Assembly: GCF_001262605.1 (NCBI RefSeq) | Contig: NZ_LGTC01000001.1 | Location: forward strand, 62,001-126,000 | Source: Pseudobacteroides cellulosolvens ATCC 35603 = DSM 2933 | GTDB lineage: Bacteria > Bacillota > Clostridia > Acetivibrionales > DSM-2933 | Direction of reading: 5' to 3' | DNA: 64,000 bases | Shown here: piece after piece, positions 1 to 7,476 of the stretch | How positions within the stretch are numbered: position 1 is the stretch's first letter | How the letters are laid out: each line of letters starts with the position of its first letter | Translations under genes and position numbers: made by a program | The notes under the pieces: model-generated | What the model was told of the DNA's origin: nothing | Seen by the model: only the letters and a program-made list of their open reading frames with translations | Database searches by the model: none

Positions 1-1
1 A

Positions 2-559
2 GCTAAACAGTACGAGAATGATAGTAATACATTTAGTCAGGATACTGTCAAGCCGGATAATACTGATTATAACGATTATCAAAACACCAATAATAACACA
101 AACACCAATACTAGTATAAGCACTGACACTAATATAAACACCGATATACAAAGAATTTCGCTGGATAAGCCCGACTTGTCCAAGGATAACGGACAAGCTT
201 ATACTGAGCATAACTATCAAAATAATGTACCTGATAATAATGAAGCTCATCCGGTTAAAACAAATGATACCGGGGATTCATCGGGATATAAATATTATTA
301 TAGCCATATTAATGAGATGGATTCTTATGACATAAGGCCTTTGAGCAATAGAACGAAAGTGTTTCTTACAACGTTCAGCTCTTTTATTCCATGGTTAGGC
401 CAGCTTGTCGGTATTATTGCAGCTATTGTTTATATGAACTCGGAAGAGGATGATGATAGAAGATCATTTGGACGCTCACTGCTTGTGGCATCACTTATTA
501 CTTTTGTGATTGCAACATTTTTAATACTTTTCACAATATCAGCATTTATAAATAACTAA
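2..559 (+). CDS. C-terminal part of a membrane protein (5' end outside window)
   Basis: The reading frame is open from base 2, so the gene starts upstream of the window. The visible part begins with a low-complexity Asn/Thr/Asp-rich linker of about 90 residues. It ends with two hydrophobic helices (around FIPWLGQLVGIIAAIVYM and LLVASLITFVIATFLILFTI) separated by a short charged loop. A TTG at 176 is in frame but has no convincing ribosome binding site, so I do not treat it as the start. The linker plus C-terminal double helix suggests a soluble N-terminal domain tethered to the membrane. The family is not recognised. Confidence 0.6.
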   Translation, partial: AKQYENDSNTFSQDTVKPDNTDYNDYQNTNNNTNTNTSISTDTNINTDIQRISLDKPDLSKDNGQAYTEHNYQNNVPDNNEAHPVKTNDTGDSSGYKYYYSHINEMDSYDIRPLSNRTKVFLTTFSSFIPWLGQLVGIIAAIVYMNSEEDDDRRSFGRSLLVASLITFVIATFLILFTISAFINN

Positions 560-595
560 GGAATGACATGATCAATATAAGCTGTGGAGGTTTGA

Positions 596-1180
596 GTGGA
601 GCTGAATAAGGAAGTTCTAAGAAAAAGTGTTTTAGAAATAAGAAAATCCATAGGACAAGAGGATAGGATACAAAAGAGCCAAAGAATTATAAGTAAACTT
701 ATAAACCTTAAAGAATATAAAAACGCAGCAACCATAATGTGTTATGTTGATTTTAAGGGTGAGGTTATTACAAGCGATATACTAAATTCAGATATTAACC
801 GGAATAAGACAATGTGTGTACCTGTTGTTTCGGATGCAGAAGATGGAAGCAGGCATATTATTGCTTCTGTCTTAACAGATACCAAATCTGAATTGTGCAA
901 GGGATGTTTTGGAATTATGGAGCCTAAAAGTGAATATATAAGATTATTGGATCCTAAAAAAATAGATCTTGTAATTGTTCCGGGAGTTGTGTTTGATGAA
1001 AACAGAAACAGGATTGGGTTTGGTGCCGGATTCTATGACAGGTTTTTAAGGAATGTAAGGAATGACTGTATTAAGGTAGGCTTGGCTTATGAATTTCAAA
1101 TTGTTGATGATGTGCCGGTAGATGATTTTGATATTCCTATGGATATAATAATAACCGAGAAAAGGGTAATACAAAGTTAG
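596..1180 (+). CDS. fthC: 5-formyltetrahydrofolate cyclo-ligase
   Basis: Cytosolic enzyme that converts 5-formyl-THF to 5,10-methenyl-THF with ATP, returning folate to one-carbon metabolism. The 194-residue length fits the family. The signature IGFGAGFYDRFL near residue 140 is the conserved nucleotide/substrate loop, and the preceding DLVIVPGVVFD strand is typical. The start is GTG at 596, 5 nt after GTGGAGG. It lies 37 nt after the upstream membrane protein and 31 nt before the CPBP gene, so the three may be co-transcribed. Confidence 0.93.
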   Translation: MELNKEVLRKSVLEIRKSIGQEDRIQKSQRIISKLINLKEYKNAATIMCYVDFKGEVITSDILNSDINRNKTMCVPVVSDAEDGSRHIIASVLTDTKSELCKGCFGIMEPKSEYIRLLDPKKIDLVIVPGVVFDENRNRIGFGAGFYDRFLRNVRNDCIKVGLAYEFQIVDDVPVDDFDIPMDIIITEKRVIQS

Positions 1181-1210
1181 TATATTTTATAGTCTTGAAA
1201 GGAACGTATT

Positions 1211-2158
1211 ATGAAGAACAAAATAACAGTAACAGGTGCAAACATAACATTTTTCTCATTTACTATGGCATATATACTATTTTCCGTTGTGGCTGTTTTA
1301 TTTGAAACCATATTTGGCGGTAATAGTTTAAATGCTAACTTTATATTAATTACTTTAGTCACTCAATACGTGGTTATTTTAGGCCCTGTGTTTGTCTATA
1401 TGCTTATCGGTGGCATTAACATCAAGGATGTTTTTAGACTTAATAGCCCAGGACTGGCTCCAATGGTTATTATTTTGTTTGCTGCTATTCCAGCAAGTTT
1501 TGTAGGTAATGCTCTCAACATGCTTATAATTTATCCCTTGAGCCTTATAGGGAAGCTGCCTGAAACACCAATACCTGTTCCGCAGAATTTAACGGATGTT
1601 TTGCTTATGATTTTTGTGATAGCTGTTACGCCAGGTATATGTGAAGAAATACTCAACAGGGGTGTAATTTTAAAGGCATATGAGAAAAGAGGAACATATA
1701 AAGCTATTGTAATTTCGGGGATACTTTTTGGTATATTCCATTTTGATATGCAAAATCTTCTAGGTCCCATTTTCTTGGGAATTCTGTTTTCTTATTATGT
1801 TATAAGAACCAATTCCATATTTTCAAGTATGTTTGCCCATTTTCTGAATAATACTTATGCTGTAGTGATTATGTATTTAGCAAGGAATCAAGAAATTTCA
1901 GGCGGTTCCCAAATAACATTCCAGCAATTCGGATTTTCCATGTTACAAGGCATGATAGCTTTTGCACTGCTGGTTGTACTTCTGTTAATATTTACAAAGA
2001 TAACTGATAATAAATCAAGATTAATTCCTCCAATAAGTAATGCGAAAAGAGATTTTATTTCTATTATTTCTCATTGGCCAATAATAGTAATATTAAGTGT
2101 TTATATTTTTATTAATGGTTTATTGCTGCTTACTATATTGGCTTCAAACCTAGGATAG
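1211..2158 (+). CDS. CPBP-family intramembrane metalloprotease
   Basis: Polytopic membrane protein of 315 aa with about eight hydrophobic segments. It carries the three CPBP (CAAX protease and bacteriocin-processing/Abi) motifs in order: CEEILNRG (EExxxR), FGIFHFD (FxxxH) and HFLNN (HxxxN). These residues bind the catalytic metal inside the membrane. Members cleave prenylated or other membrane substrates or act in bacteriocin self-immunity. The substrate cannot be told from sequence. A hairpin follows the stop. Confidence 0.88.
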   Translation: MKNKITVTGANITFFSFTMAYILFSVVAVLFETIFGGNSLNANFILITLVTQYVVILGPVFVYMLIGGINIKDVFRLNSPGLAPMVIILFAAIPASFVGNALNMLIIYPLSLIGKLPETPIPVPQNLTDVLLMIFVIAVTPGICEEILNRGVILKAYEKRGTYKAIVISGILFGIFHFDMQNLLGPIFLGILFSYYVIRTNSIFSSMFAHFLNNTYAVVIMYLARNQEISGGSQITFQQFGFSMLQGMIAFALLVVLLLIFTKITDNKSRLIPPISNAKRDFISIISHWPIIVILSVYIFINGLLLLTILASNLG

Positions 2159-2164
2159 AGATGA

Positions 2165-2207
2165 ATATAGGTAATGAACCGTAAAAATTAAAGTTCATTA
2201 CCTATAT
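2165..2207 (+). terminator. Perfect 15-bp stem-loop after the CPBP gene
   Basis: ATATAGGTAATGAAC at 2165-2179 pairs perfectly with 2193-2207 across a 13-nt loop. It sits between two convergent genes, where a shared terminator is expected. No U-tract follows on either strand, so intrinsic termination is likely but not certain. Confidence 0.5.
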
Positions 2208-2235
2208 GTGTATATGTATAGAATTTTTGGTATTT

Positions 2236-2550
2236 CTAGAAAGGCCAACGAGCTGCTGGGAATGAAGGGGAAGTATGATCGGACAGGAACCCAAGGACAC
2301 CTCGGCTGCCGAAAATTTCATGTTCAATTTCCTTAATCCTGGCTTCGGTATAATAATTGATTTCTCCTACCTTTTTTACTTTTTCTGCATAATCTCGGAG
2401 CGTCTCAATTTCCATATCATTAAGTGATAGTTGGCAGTCGTCGGAGTTTAATATTCGGTTGAGCTCTGTTGCATATTCATAACCATCTTCCATGTCCTTT
2501 GCCATGTCTTTGAAAAATCTGACTAGTTTTTCTGGAACATTTTTAGCCAT
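2236..2550 (-). CDS. Hypothetical protein, helical, 104 aa
   Basis: Small soluble, mostly helical acidic/basic protein without transmembrane segments or recognisable motifs. The start is supported by GAGGTG 6-7 nt upstream on the minus strand. It is convergent with the CPBP gene and divergent from the interrupted recombinase. I do not recognise the family. It could be host or a remnant of the older element that carried the recombinase. Confidence 0.6.
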   Translation of the reverse strand: MAKNVPEKLVRFFKDMAKDMEDGYEYATELNRILNSDDCQLSLNDMEIETLRDYAEKVKKVGEINYYTEARIKEIEHEIFGSRGVLGFLSDHTSPSFPAARWPF

Positions 2551-2807
2551 ATTTCTTCACCTCGTTTTTGTATATATAAGTTATGAGTAAATTCTTTTTA
2601 AAAGTAATCGCATATATTTTTTCGGACAAATTTAAATAAAGTTTAATATGAATATATTTATTACAGCTAATATTTTATGGAAAAAAAGCAAAATGGGTAA
2701 GAAGAAAGCTAGAAACATAATAAAAATTTATAAAAGTAGAATAAAATGCGAAAAAGTGCTGTATAGTCTATTAAAACAAAAATTGAGCCATTTAGGATGT
2801 GATATGG

Positions 2808-3199
2808 ATGATGGGATACAAAGTGGGGATTTATGTAAGAGAAAGCAGAGATGATAATGATGAAAATTATGAAACTATTGAAACCCAGAGAGATATGCTT
2901 GTTGATTTTGTATCAAAGAATGGATTAGGAGAAGTGGCTGCAGTCTATATCGATAATAATGTTTCCGGGACAGGATTTGAAAGAGAAGGGTTAAAAAAGT
3001 TGGAGGATGATGTAAAAACTAGAAATATCAATTTGCTGTTGTTGAAAGATTTATCAAGGCTTGGAAGGAACAATGCAAAAACCTTGCTGTTTCTTGATTT
3101 TCTTGAAGAGTATGGAATAAGGGTTTTAACAACTGATGGCAGATATGATAGTACAAAGGATAATGACATGGTGGGAATAGAAACCTGGTTTAACGAGCG
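2808..3199 (+). pseudogene. 5' part of serine recombinase interrupted by the prophage
   Basis: Encodes the catalytic resolvase domain of a large serine recombinase. GIYVRESRDD holds the nucleophilic Ser with the preceding Arg, and LLLLKDLSRLGRNN holds the conserved active-site arginines. The start is probably ATG 2808 (AGGATG 8 nt upstream) rather than GTG 2799. The frame runs normally to FNERYA and then enters prophage DNA, where a stop follows at 3210-3212. The continuation, NERYARDISRK onward, is found at 40914. The original gene would encode roughly 515 aa. What this older recombinase moved is unknown. Confidence 0.88.
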
Positions 3200-3212
3200 A
3201 TATGCTATATGA
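3187..3212 (+). other. attL (left prophage junction)
   Basis: Left junction of the prophage. TTTAACGA up to about 3196 is host recombinase sequence, and GCGATATGCTATATGA onward is phage. The phage arm ATATGCTATATGA (3200-3212) is the exact reverse complement of TCATATAGCATAT at attR (40901-40913). The shared segment is TAACGA (3191-3196), and the inferred crossover dinucleotide is GA at 3195-3196. The integrase stop codon (3205-3207) lies inside this arm. Confidence 0.87.
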
Positions 3213-4746
3213 GGGACGTATTGTAATTAGGGTAGATTTCTAAGCTGAAATTATCTTCTCTTTGGCCTTTGACCTTGGTATATACTGCTTTTTCGAGAAC
3301 CTCTTTTAACAACGTGTTCTTTTTTACAGGATCATCTATATCATAATAAGCAGCAACGATATTTTTAATCTTATCTAACATATTAACTTCTATATTTGAT
3401 TTTTCTATTTCAAGTTTAATTTTTTCCTGAGTTTGCTTTATTGCCTCATTTGTAGATAATAATCTATCTGCAATGTTTTTTGAACGTTCCAAAAAGGTGT
3501 CAATATCATATACACCCTGTTCAAGCAGATCGTGGAGCCTCTCTCTTTGGACACCCAAATCTTTCATTTCTTTCTCTAATACACTTAAATTATAAGTTAA
3601 TGCACTTATTGATTTTTCTCTATCTTTATTAGAATCCATATCCAGATTGGCACTTATTTGATCGGCATACTCATCAAGGAGTTTGATTATCCTTGCTTCA
3701 ATATATTTATATTTGCTGCTTTTATTTCCGCACTTTCTTTCACATATAAGATGAGCGTCCACATTAGGGTATGGCCTATATTTCATTTTGTAGCCGCATA
3801 CACCACATACAACCAATCCGGCTAGACAATTACTTAATTTATTTGATGGTTTGACAGGGGGAATATACTTACTTTTATTAATAATCTGAGCCTTCTCAAA
3901 AGTGTCTGCATCAATTAATGCTTCGTGCTTTCCATCAACAACAATCCAATCTGATTCAGGGCGTGTTCTTGTCTTTTTCAATTTGCCTGGTGTTGTGGAC
4001 CTGGAAGTAATGACTTTCTTCCAGCTGATTTTCCCAATGTAAACAGGATTTTTGATTATGTAGGATACAGCTCCTGTAGTCCAAGCTTGGTTCCTTAGTG
4101 TTTTCAATCCCATGGAATTGAGGTTGTTTGCAATAGTATTGAATCCTACTTTATCATTTACATACCAGTCAAAGATCAGCTTGATTATATGTGATTGCTC
4201 CGGATGCTGCACAAGAGTCCTGGAAAACTTATCTTCTTTAATCAGGTAACCGTATGGTGGCCTGGCAGGAAGATAATTTCCTTCATGAACAGATCTTATA
4301 ACACCTCTTTGAAGTCTCTTGTTAATCATCTTATATTCTTTGCGGCTCATAAACGCTTCAAATTCGCTATATTCTTCATCAAATTCATTATTAAGGTCAT
4401 AAGTCTTGTCAGGCGTAATGATCTTTGTATTAGCCTTTTTGAATGTTTTTAGTATGATGCCCTGCTCTTCCATATCACCACGGCCTAACCTTTGCTGATC
4501 CATAACAATAACACCGGCATACAATCCCTGTTCAACTTCCTTGAGAAGTTCCAGCATGGCAGGACGGTATAAAAGACTTTCACCGGATACAAGTTCCTCG
4601 TGAATTTTAACAATATTGAACTGCATTTTTTTAGAAAATTCAAGCAAGGTTTTTCTGTGCTTGGCAAGGGTTTCACCTTCTCCAAGTGTTTTTTCAATTT
4701 CCTCGTCAGCTCTGGATTTTCTCAAGTAGATACAGTAATTTTCCAA
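3205..4746 (-). CDS. Large serine recombinase (phage integrase)
   Basis: Catalyses phage integration and excision by site-specific recombination. Domains in order: resolvase catalytic domain with YLRKSR (nucleophile Ser near residue 11 of the chosen start) and VIVMDQQRLGRG; recombinase domain with PARPPYGY and GAVSYIIKNPVYIGKI; zinc ribbon with CGVCGYKM and a later CERKCG; and a long C-terminal coiled coil. GTG at 4755 lies only 1-2 nt from the AAAGG box. TTG at 4746 has about 8 nt spacing and gives a protein of 513 aa, so I prefer it. The gene reads toward attL and its stop codon lies within the attachment arm. Confidence 0.93.
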   Translation of the reverse strand: MENYCIYLRKSRADEEIEKTLGEGETLAKHRKTLLEFSKKMQFNIVKIHEELVSGESLLYRPAMLELLKEVEQGLYAGVIVMDQQRLGRGDMEEQGIILKTFKKANTKIITPDKTYDLNNEFDEEYSEFEAFMSRKEYKMINKRLQRGVIRSVHEGNYLPARPPYGYLIKEDKFSRTLVQHPEQSHIIKLIFDWYVNDKVGFNTIANNLNSMGLKTLRNQAWTTGAVSYIIKNPVYIGKISWKKVITSRSTTPGKLKKTRTRPESDWIVVDGKHEALIDADTFEKAQIINKSKYIPPVKPSNKLSNCLAGLVVCGVCGYKMKYRPYPNVDAHLICERKCGNKSSKYKYIEARIIKLLDEYADQISANLDMDSNKDREKSISALTYNLSVLEKEMKDLGVQRERLHDLLEQGVYDIDTFLERSKNIADRLLSTNEAIKQTQEKIKLEIEKSNIEVNMLDKIKNIVAAYYDIDDPVKKNTLLKEVLEKAVYTKVKGQREDNFSLEIYPNYNTSLI

Positions 4747-4771
4747 CAGAAACACACCTTTCTACGTACGT

Positions 4772-4984
4772 CTAATAATAAAATGAGCATATGTAAAGAA
4801 TAAAAGTAACAATAACTAACGGAATAATAAAATGAATAATTCTTTGTCTTCTTCTTAGGCTTGAACCCTTTTGAGAAGCTGGTTTCACTAATTTTCTAAA
4901 ATACCAATCCCAATTCAGGATTGATGCGAGTATACATATCGGAGCAATTATAAATATAACAAGTGAGTAAAGCATAAAATCCAT
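4772..4984 (-). CDS. Small two-helix membrane protein
   Basis: About 70 residues with two transmembrane helices (SLVIFIIAPICILASIL and IIPLVIVTFILYICSFYY) joined by a basic Arg/Lys-rich loop (SLRRRQR). The AGGAG box sits very close to GTG 4996 and far from ATG 4984, so the start is uncertain. It is the first of three leftward small membrane genes between integrase and repressor. That position is often occupied by genes expressed in the lysogen. Function unknown. Confidence 0.55.
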   Translation of the reverse strand: MDFMLYSLVIFIIAPICILASILNWDWYFRKLVKPASQKGSSLRRRQRIIHFIIPLVIVTFILYICSFYY

Positions 4985-5016
4985 AATATAATTCACTCTC
5001 CTAATAAGTTTGCCTA

Positions 5017-5574
5017 TCAGTCTCTTGAAATATTAAATTCCTTTACTTTACCATTGTCAAACTCAATTACAAGCCATTCACTATCTATTTTTAAACCTCG
5101 TTCTGGACCTAAATAATACACATAATTATTTGGAGTTTTAAAGTATTCAGTGTTTGTAGGCTCGCCTAATAAACCTTTAATTTCCTCTTTGCTCATTCCT
5201 TTCAGGTTATATTCCTTTAACATATTATCAACCATATATACTCTTTTATTAGGCTTGTTGCTCCATCTTTTCTTGTCAAAAAATGTATTTGAATAGTTTG
5301 TTAACATATTTGAGCCAAAGTATATACAAGGTACAAGCATTACTAATGAACAAATAGTAAGTAGCACTTTTCTTTCTTTTTTGCTGGCATCAAATGAATT
5401 CAATATAGACCATACACTTAAAAGTACTAAAAAAATAGAAAAAGAGAGAATTCCTATTATAGCGATGTCTGGTAAAAGCTGGTCGATAAATAAACGCATA
5501 AATAAGCAAACAATTAACATAATACCTAAGGCAATTAAAAGAAATAAAATTGATACTATTTGACTGATTATCAT
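5017..5574 (-). CDS. Membrane protein with C-terminal SmpA/BLIP-like domain
   Basis: Three N-terminal transmembrane helices within the first 95 residues precede a soluble domain (about residues 110-185). That domain has the pattern of SmpA/OmlA-like or BLIP-like folds: MSKEEIKGLLGEPTNTEY, then strands with VYYLGPERG and LVIEFDNGKVKEFNI. Such domains usually bind proteins at the cell surface. ATG 5574 is preferred over GTG 5583 because GAGGTG lies 6 nt upstream of the ATG. Possibly a lysogenic conversion gene. Confidence 0.65.
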   Translation of the reverse strand: MIISQIVSILFLLIALGIMLIVCLFMRLFIDQLLPDIAIIGILSFSIFLVLLSVWSILNSFDASKKERKVLLTICSLVMLVPCIYFGSNMLTNYSNTFFDKKRWSNKPNKRVYMVDNMLKEYNLKGMSKEEIKGLLGEPTNTEYFKTPNNYVYYLGPERGLKIDSEWLVIEFDNGKVKEFNISRD

Positions 5575-5589
5575 TTGATACACCTCTTT

Positions 5590-5775
5590 TTAAACACTTA
5601 AAAGACAGATTACTCCACCAATAACAAAGGCTATACCTACAAACCTAATATACTTTAGGAGATATGGATTTGTAGGCGGTTTAAATCTAAATCCATCAAA
5701 CATTCCTATAACATGTGGCTTGAATATACATAGCAATCCTATAATTATAAATAATGAAGCTGTAGCATATATCAT
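5590..5775 (-). CDS. Small two-helix membrane protein, DUF6199-like
   Basis: About 61 residues with two helices (ATASLFIIIGLLCIF and YIRFVGIAFVIGGVICLL) separated by a loop containing FDGFRFKPP. This layout resembles small DUF6199-type membrane proteins, though I cannot confirm the family. ATG 5775 has AGAAGGAAG about 8 nt upstream. A longer frame to 5823 lacks a ribosome binding site. Third leftward gene beside the lysogeny switch. Confidence 0.6.
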   Translation of the reverse strand: MIYATASLFIIIGLLCIFKPHVIGMFDGFRFKPPTNPYLLKYIRFVGIAFVIGGVICLLSV

Positions 5776-5848
5776 TTTAGCACTTCCTTCTAAGAAATAT
5801 TCAATTTCTCTTAGGTGAAACAAGTGTAACTCATGCGAAAATTTCTTG

Positions 5849-5896
5849 TTGAAAATAGTCGTACTTTGTCATATAATATTTTTAGAACTAATGTTC
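5849..5896 (+). promoter_or_regulatory. SOS-type promoter: -35/-10 with LexA box over the start site
   Basis: TTGAAA (5849-5854), a 17-nt spacer and TATAAT (5872-5877) form a near-consensus sigma-A promoter. At the expected transcription start lies GAACTAATGTTC (5885-5896), an exact match to the Gram-positive LexA/DinR half-site pattern GAAC-N4-GTTC. The placement would let LexA block the promoter until DNA damage. It drives the 39-aa gene at 5929. Confidence 0.72.
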
Positions 5897-5928
5897 GTTT
5901 TTTGTTTTACATAGGGGAGGCTTTACTC

Positions 5929-6048
5929 ATGGATGATAAATACAAACAATTAATAATCGATATGGTAAAAAAAATAAATGATGTAGAATTATTAAAAAGA
6001 ATCTATAACCTGGTATCCTACATCTACTTAAATAAAGCTGATAGATAG
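5929..6048 (+). CDS. 39-aa SOS-controlled protein facing the repressor
   Basis: Short charged helical peptide beginning MDDKYKQLIIDMV, with GGGGAGG 8 nt upstream of ATG 5929. It is transcribed from the LexA-controlled promoter just upstream and ends in a terminator shared with the convergent CI-like repressor. A damage-induced small gene beside the repressor could be an anti-repressor or induction trigger, but that is inference. No domain recognised. Confidence 0.65.
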   Translation: MDDKYKQLIIDMVKKINDVELLKRIYNLVSYIYLNKADR

Positions 6049-6062
6049 TCAGCTTTATTTTT
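6031..6062. terminator. Bidirectional terminator between the SOS gene and the repressor
   Basis: AATAAAGCTGA (6031-6041) pairs perfectly with TCAGCTTTATT (6049-6059) over a 7-nt loop, with a T-tract to the right and an A-tract to the left. The stop codon of the rightward gene is in the loop, so the convergent genes share this element. Confidence 0.8.
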
Positions 6063-6423
6063 TTGCTACCTCATCAATTATCTTTTCTATTGTCTTCCAT
6101 TCATCTTCATCCAACTTGGAGAATGCCTTAAATATTTTTTTTGCAGTTTCATTATCACTTGCCATTATACGATCAAACATAGCTGTAGTATCATCAAAAG
6201 AAGTATCGAACATTTCACCTTCACCAGTCTTTAGCCATGCATAGGATACGTTAAACTCACGGCAAATTAATTTTATAAAATGTTCTTTTACTTCAACTAA
6301 ATTCAACTCCATATTTTTTATAACATCTCTGCTTACACCTAATCTATCACCAAATTTTTCTTGAGATAATTTAAAATGATCTTTTCTTAAAAATCTTATT
6401 CTCTCATATATTTCAGTCAACAT
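6055..6423 (-). CDS. CI-like repressor, XRE-family helix-turn-helix
   Basis: DNA-binding repressor expected to maintain lysogeny. The helix-turn-helix is within residues 10-60 (LSQEKFGDRLGVSRDVIKNM), followed by the frequent phage extension SYAWLKTGEGEMF and a helical C-terminal oligomerisation region. There is no peptidase domain, so RecA-driven self-cleavage is not expected. ATG 6423 has GAGGTG 3-4 nt upstream. The gene is divergent from the Cro-position gene and faces three operator-like sites. Confidence 0.88.
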   Translation of the reverse strand: MLTEIYERIRFLRKDHFKLSQEKFGDRLGVSRDVIKNMELNLVEVKEHFIKLICREFNVSYAWLKTGEGEMFDTSFDDTTAMFDRIMASDNETAKKIFKAFSKLDEDEWKTIEKIIDEVAKK

Positions 6424-6438
6424 TATCACCTCATAAAC

Positions 6439-6529
6439 AGTATAATTTATCCTTTTGTACATGTCAACCCAAAAAATAATCAAAAAGTATTGACAAGTAC
6501 AAAATGGGAGTTTAAAATGTACATATCAA
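6439..6529. promoter_or_regulatory. Lysogeny switch: divergent promoters and three operators
   Basis: Rightward promoter: TTGACA (6490-6495), 17 nt, TAAAAT (6513-6518). Leftward promoter on the minus strand: TTGACA (6467-6462), 17 nt, TATACT (6444-6439). Three 13-bp sites share TTGACANGTACAA: 6455-6467 (minus), 6490-6502 (plus) and 6517-6529 (minus, two mismatches). The first two include the -35 boxes, so a bound repressor would compete with polymerase. Confidence 0.8.
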
Positions 6530-6561
6530 CACAAAATACTATTAAAAGGAGGCAATTTTAT

Positions 6562-6708
6562 ATGCAGGATAAAACAAAACTTATGGAAACAGTCGCTGAA
6601 AAGTTCAGCAAGCTAGCTACTGATGATAAAGCTTATGTAATGGGAATCATGCAAGGCATTTTATTGACAAAGGAAAAAGCGGATAACCATTATAAAAAAA
6701 CAGGGTAA
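6562..6708 (+). CDS. Small early protein in the Cro position
   Basis: 48-residue protein (MQDKTKLMETVAEKF start) encoded first in the rightward early operon, with AAAGGAGG 8 nt before ATG 6562. It is predicted helical and charged, without a clear helix-turn-helix, so a Cro role is only positional. An upstream in-frame extension to 6490 overlaps the promoter and is rejected. Confidence 0.6.
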   Translation: MQDKTKLMETVAEKFSKLATDDKAYVMGIMQGILLTKEKADNHYKKTG

Positions 6709-6763
6709 ACGAAGCATAGGACGGGCATAAAAACAAATAAGCTATAAGAAGGGGGGATGTTGT

Positions 6764-6952
6764 GTGAAAGGGGATATATACCCAGATAAACCCACAAAGG
6801 AAATGAAAATAGGAAATACAACAATCAAAATTTATGAACCTCAAATCACGAGAGAAGAAAATATAAGGCGATTAAAATCCCTTGAAGATACGATCGGTAG
6901 GATTTATGGGTGTAAATGTACGTTATATGTAGGTGGAAAGAAGTTGCCATAA
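6764..6952 (+). CDS. Hypothetical early phage protein, 62 aa
   Basis: GTG 6764 follows AAGGGGGG at 7 nt. The protein has an N-terminal beta-like stretch (IGNTTIKIYEPQ), a helix (REENIRRLKSLEDTIGRIY) and a short GCKCTLYVGGKKLP tail. Small proteins of this form are common in the early regions of clostridial phages. Function unknown. Confidence 0.6.
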   Translation: MKGDIYPDKPTKEMKIGNTTIKIYEPQITREENIRRLKSLEDTIGRIYGCKCTLYVGGKKLP

Positions 6953-7001
6953 TTTTTTTAATAGAGGAATGGACAAGCATTTCAATATGCGAAAGGAAAG
7001 G

Positions 7002-7367
7002 ATGGTGATAGATATGGAAGAAAACAAGGCAACCAATCTAAAAAACGTTTCAACAAACGATTTAATAAAAGAACTTGAATCAAGAGAGGGTATAGAAAAA
7101 ACTACAACTGGATTATATCAGCCATATCGATTAACAAGAAAATATTGTAAGGATAGAAACGAAATTTCAGCTGATTTATTGATTATTAATCTACAGTTAA
7201 GAGAAAAAGAAAGCCTAGCTAATAGCCAGGCAGAGCAAGATTTATTTAGACGATTTACTCCAAATAAAGATACTCATGAACTTGAAACATTATGTAGAGA
7301 AAAAAATATTACACGCGATGATCTTTTGTTAATATGCGGAACGTTAAGTCTTAATGATTTTGAGTAG
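7002..7367 (+). CDS. Hypothetical early phage protein
   Basis: About 121 residues. It contains STNDLIKELESREGIEKT, a helix-plus-turn motif frequent in small phage proteins, and a C-terminal acidic helix (DDLLLICGTLSLNDFE). ATG 7002, ATG 7014 and GTG 7005 are all possible starts. 7002 best fits the AAAGG box at 6992-6996. No catalytic motif is seen. Confidence 0.55.
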   Translation: MVIDMEENKATNLKNVSTNDLIKELESREGIEKTTTGLYQPYRLTRKYCKDRNEISADLLIINLQLREKESLANSQAEQDLFRRFTPNKDTHELETLCREKNITRDDLLLICGTLSLNDFE

Positions 7368-7476
7368 AATACTTGTCAGTTGCTTTCTGTAAGTGATTCT
7401 TCAGATCATCAGACACCTCCGCTTAAGAAGGTTTTACCAGAGAGGATGAATTTGCACAGGAAAGGAGGACAACCAG
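7368..7476. other. Short intergenic region
   Basis: Holds only the strong ribosome binding site AAAGGAGG (7461-7468) for the next gene. No promoter or hairpin stands out. Confidence 0.4.

Noticed and set aside
2648..2854. Open frame of 68 aa upstream of the interrupted recombinase
   Set aside because: No ribosome binding site, Lys-rich random-looking content, and it overlaps the true recombinase start in another frame.
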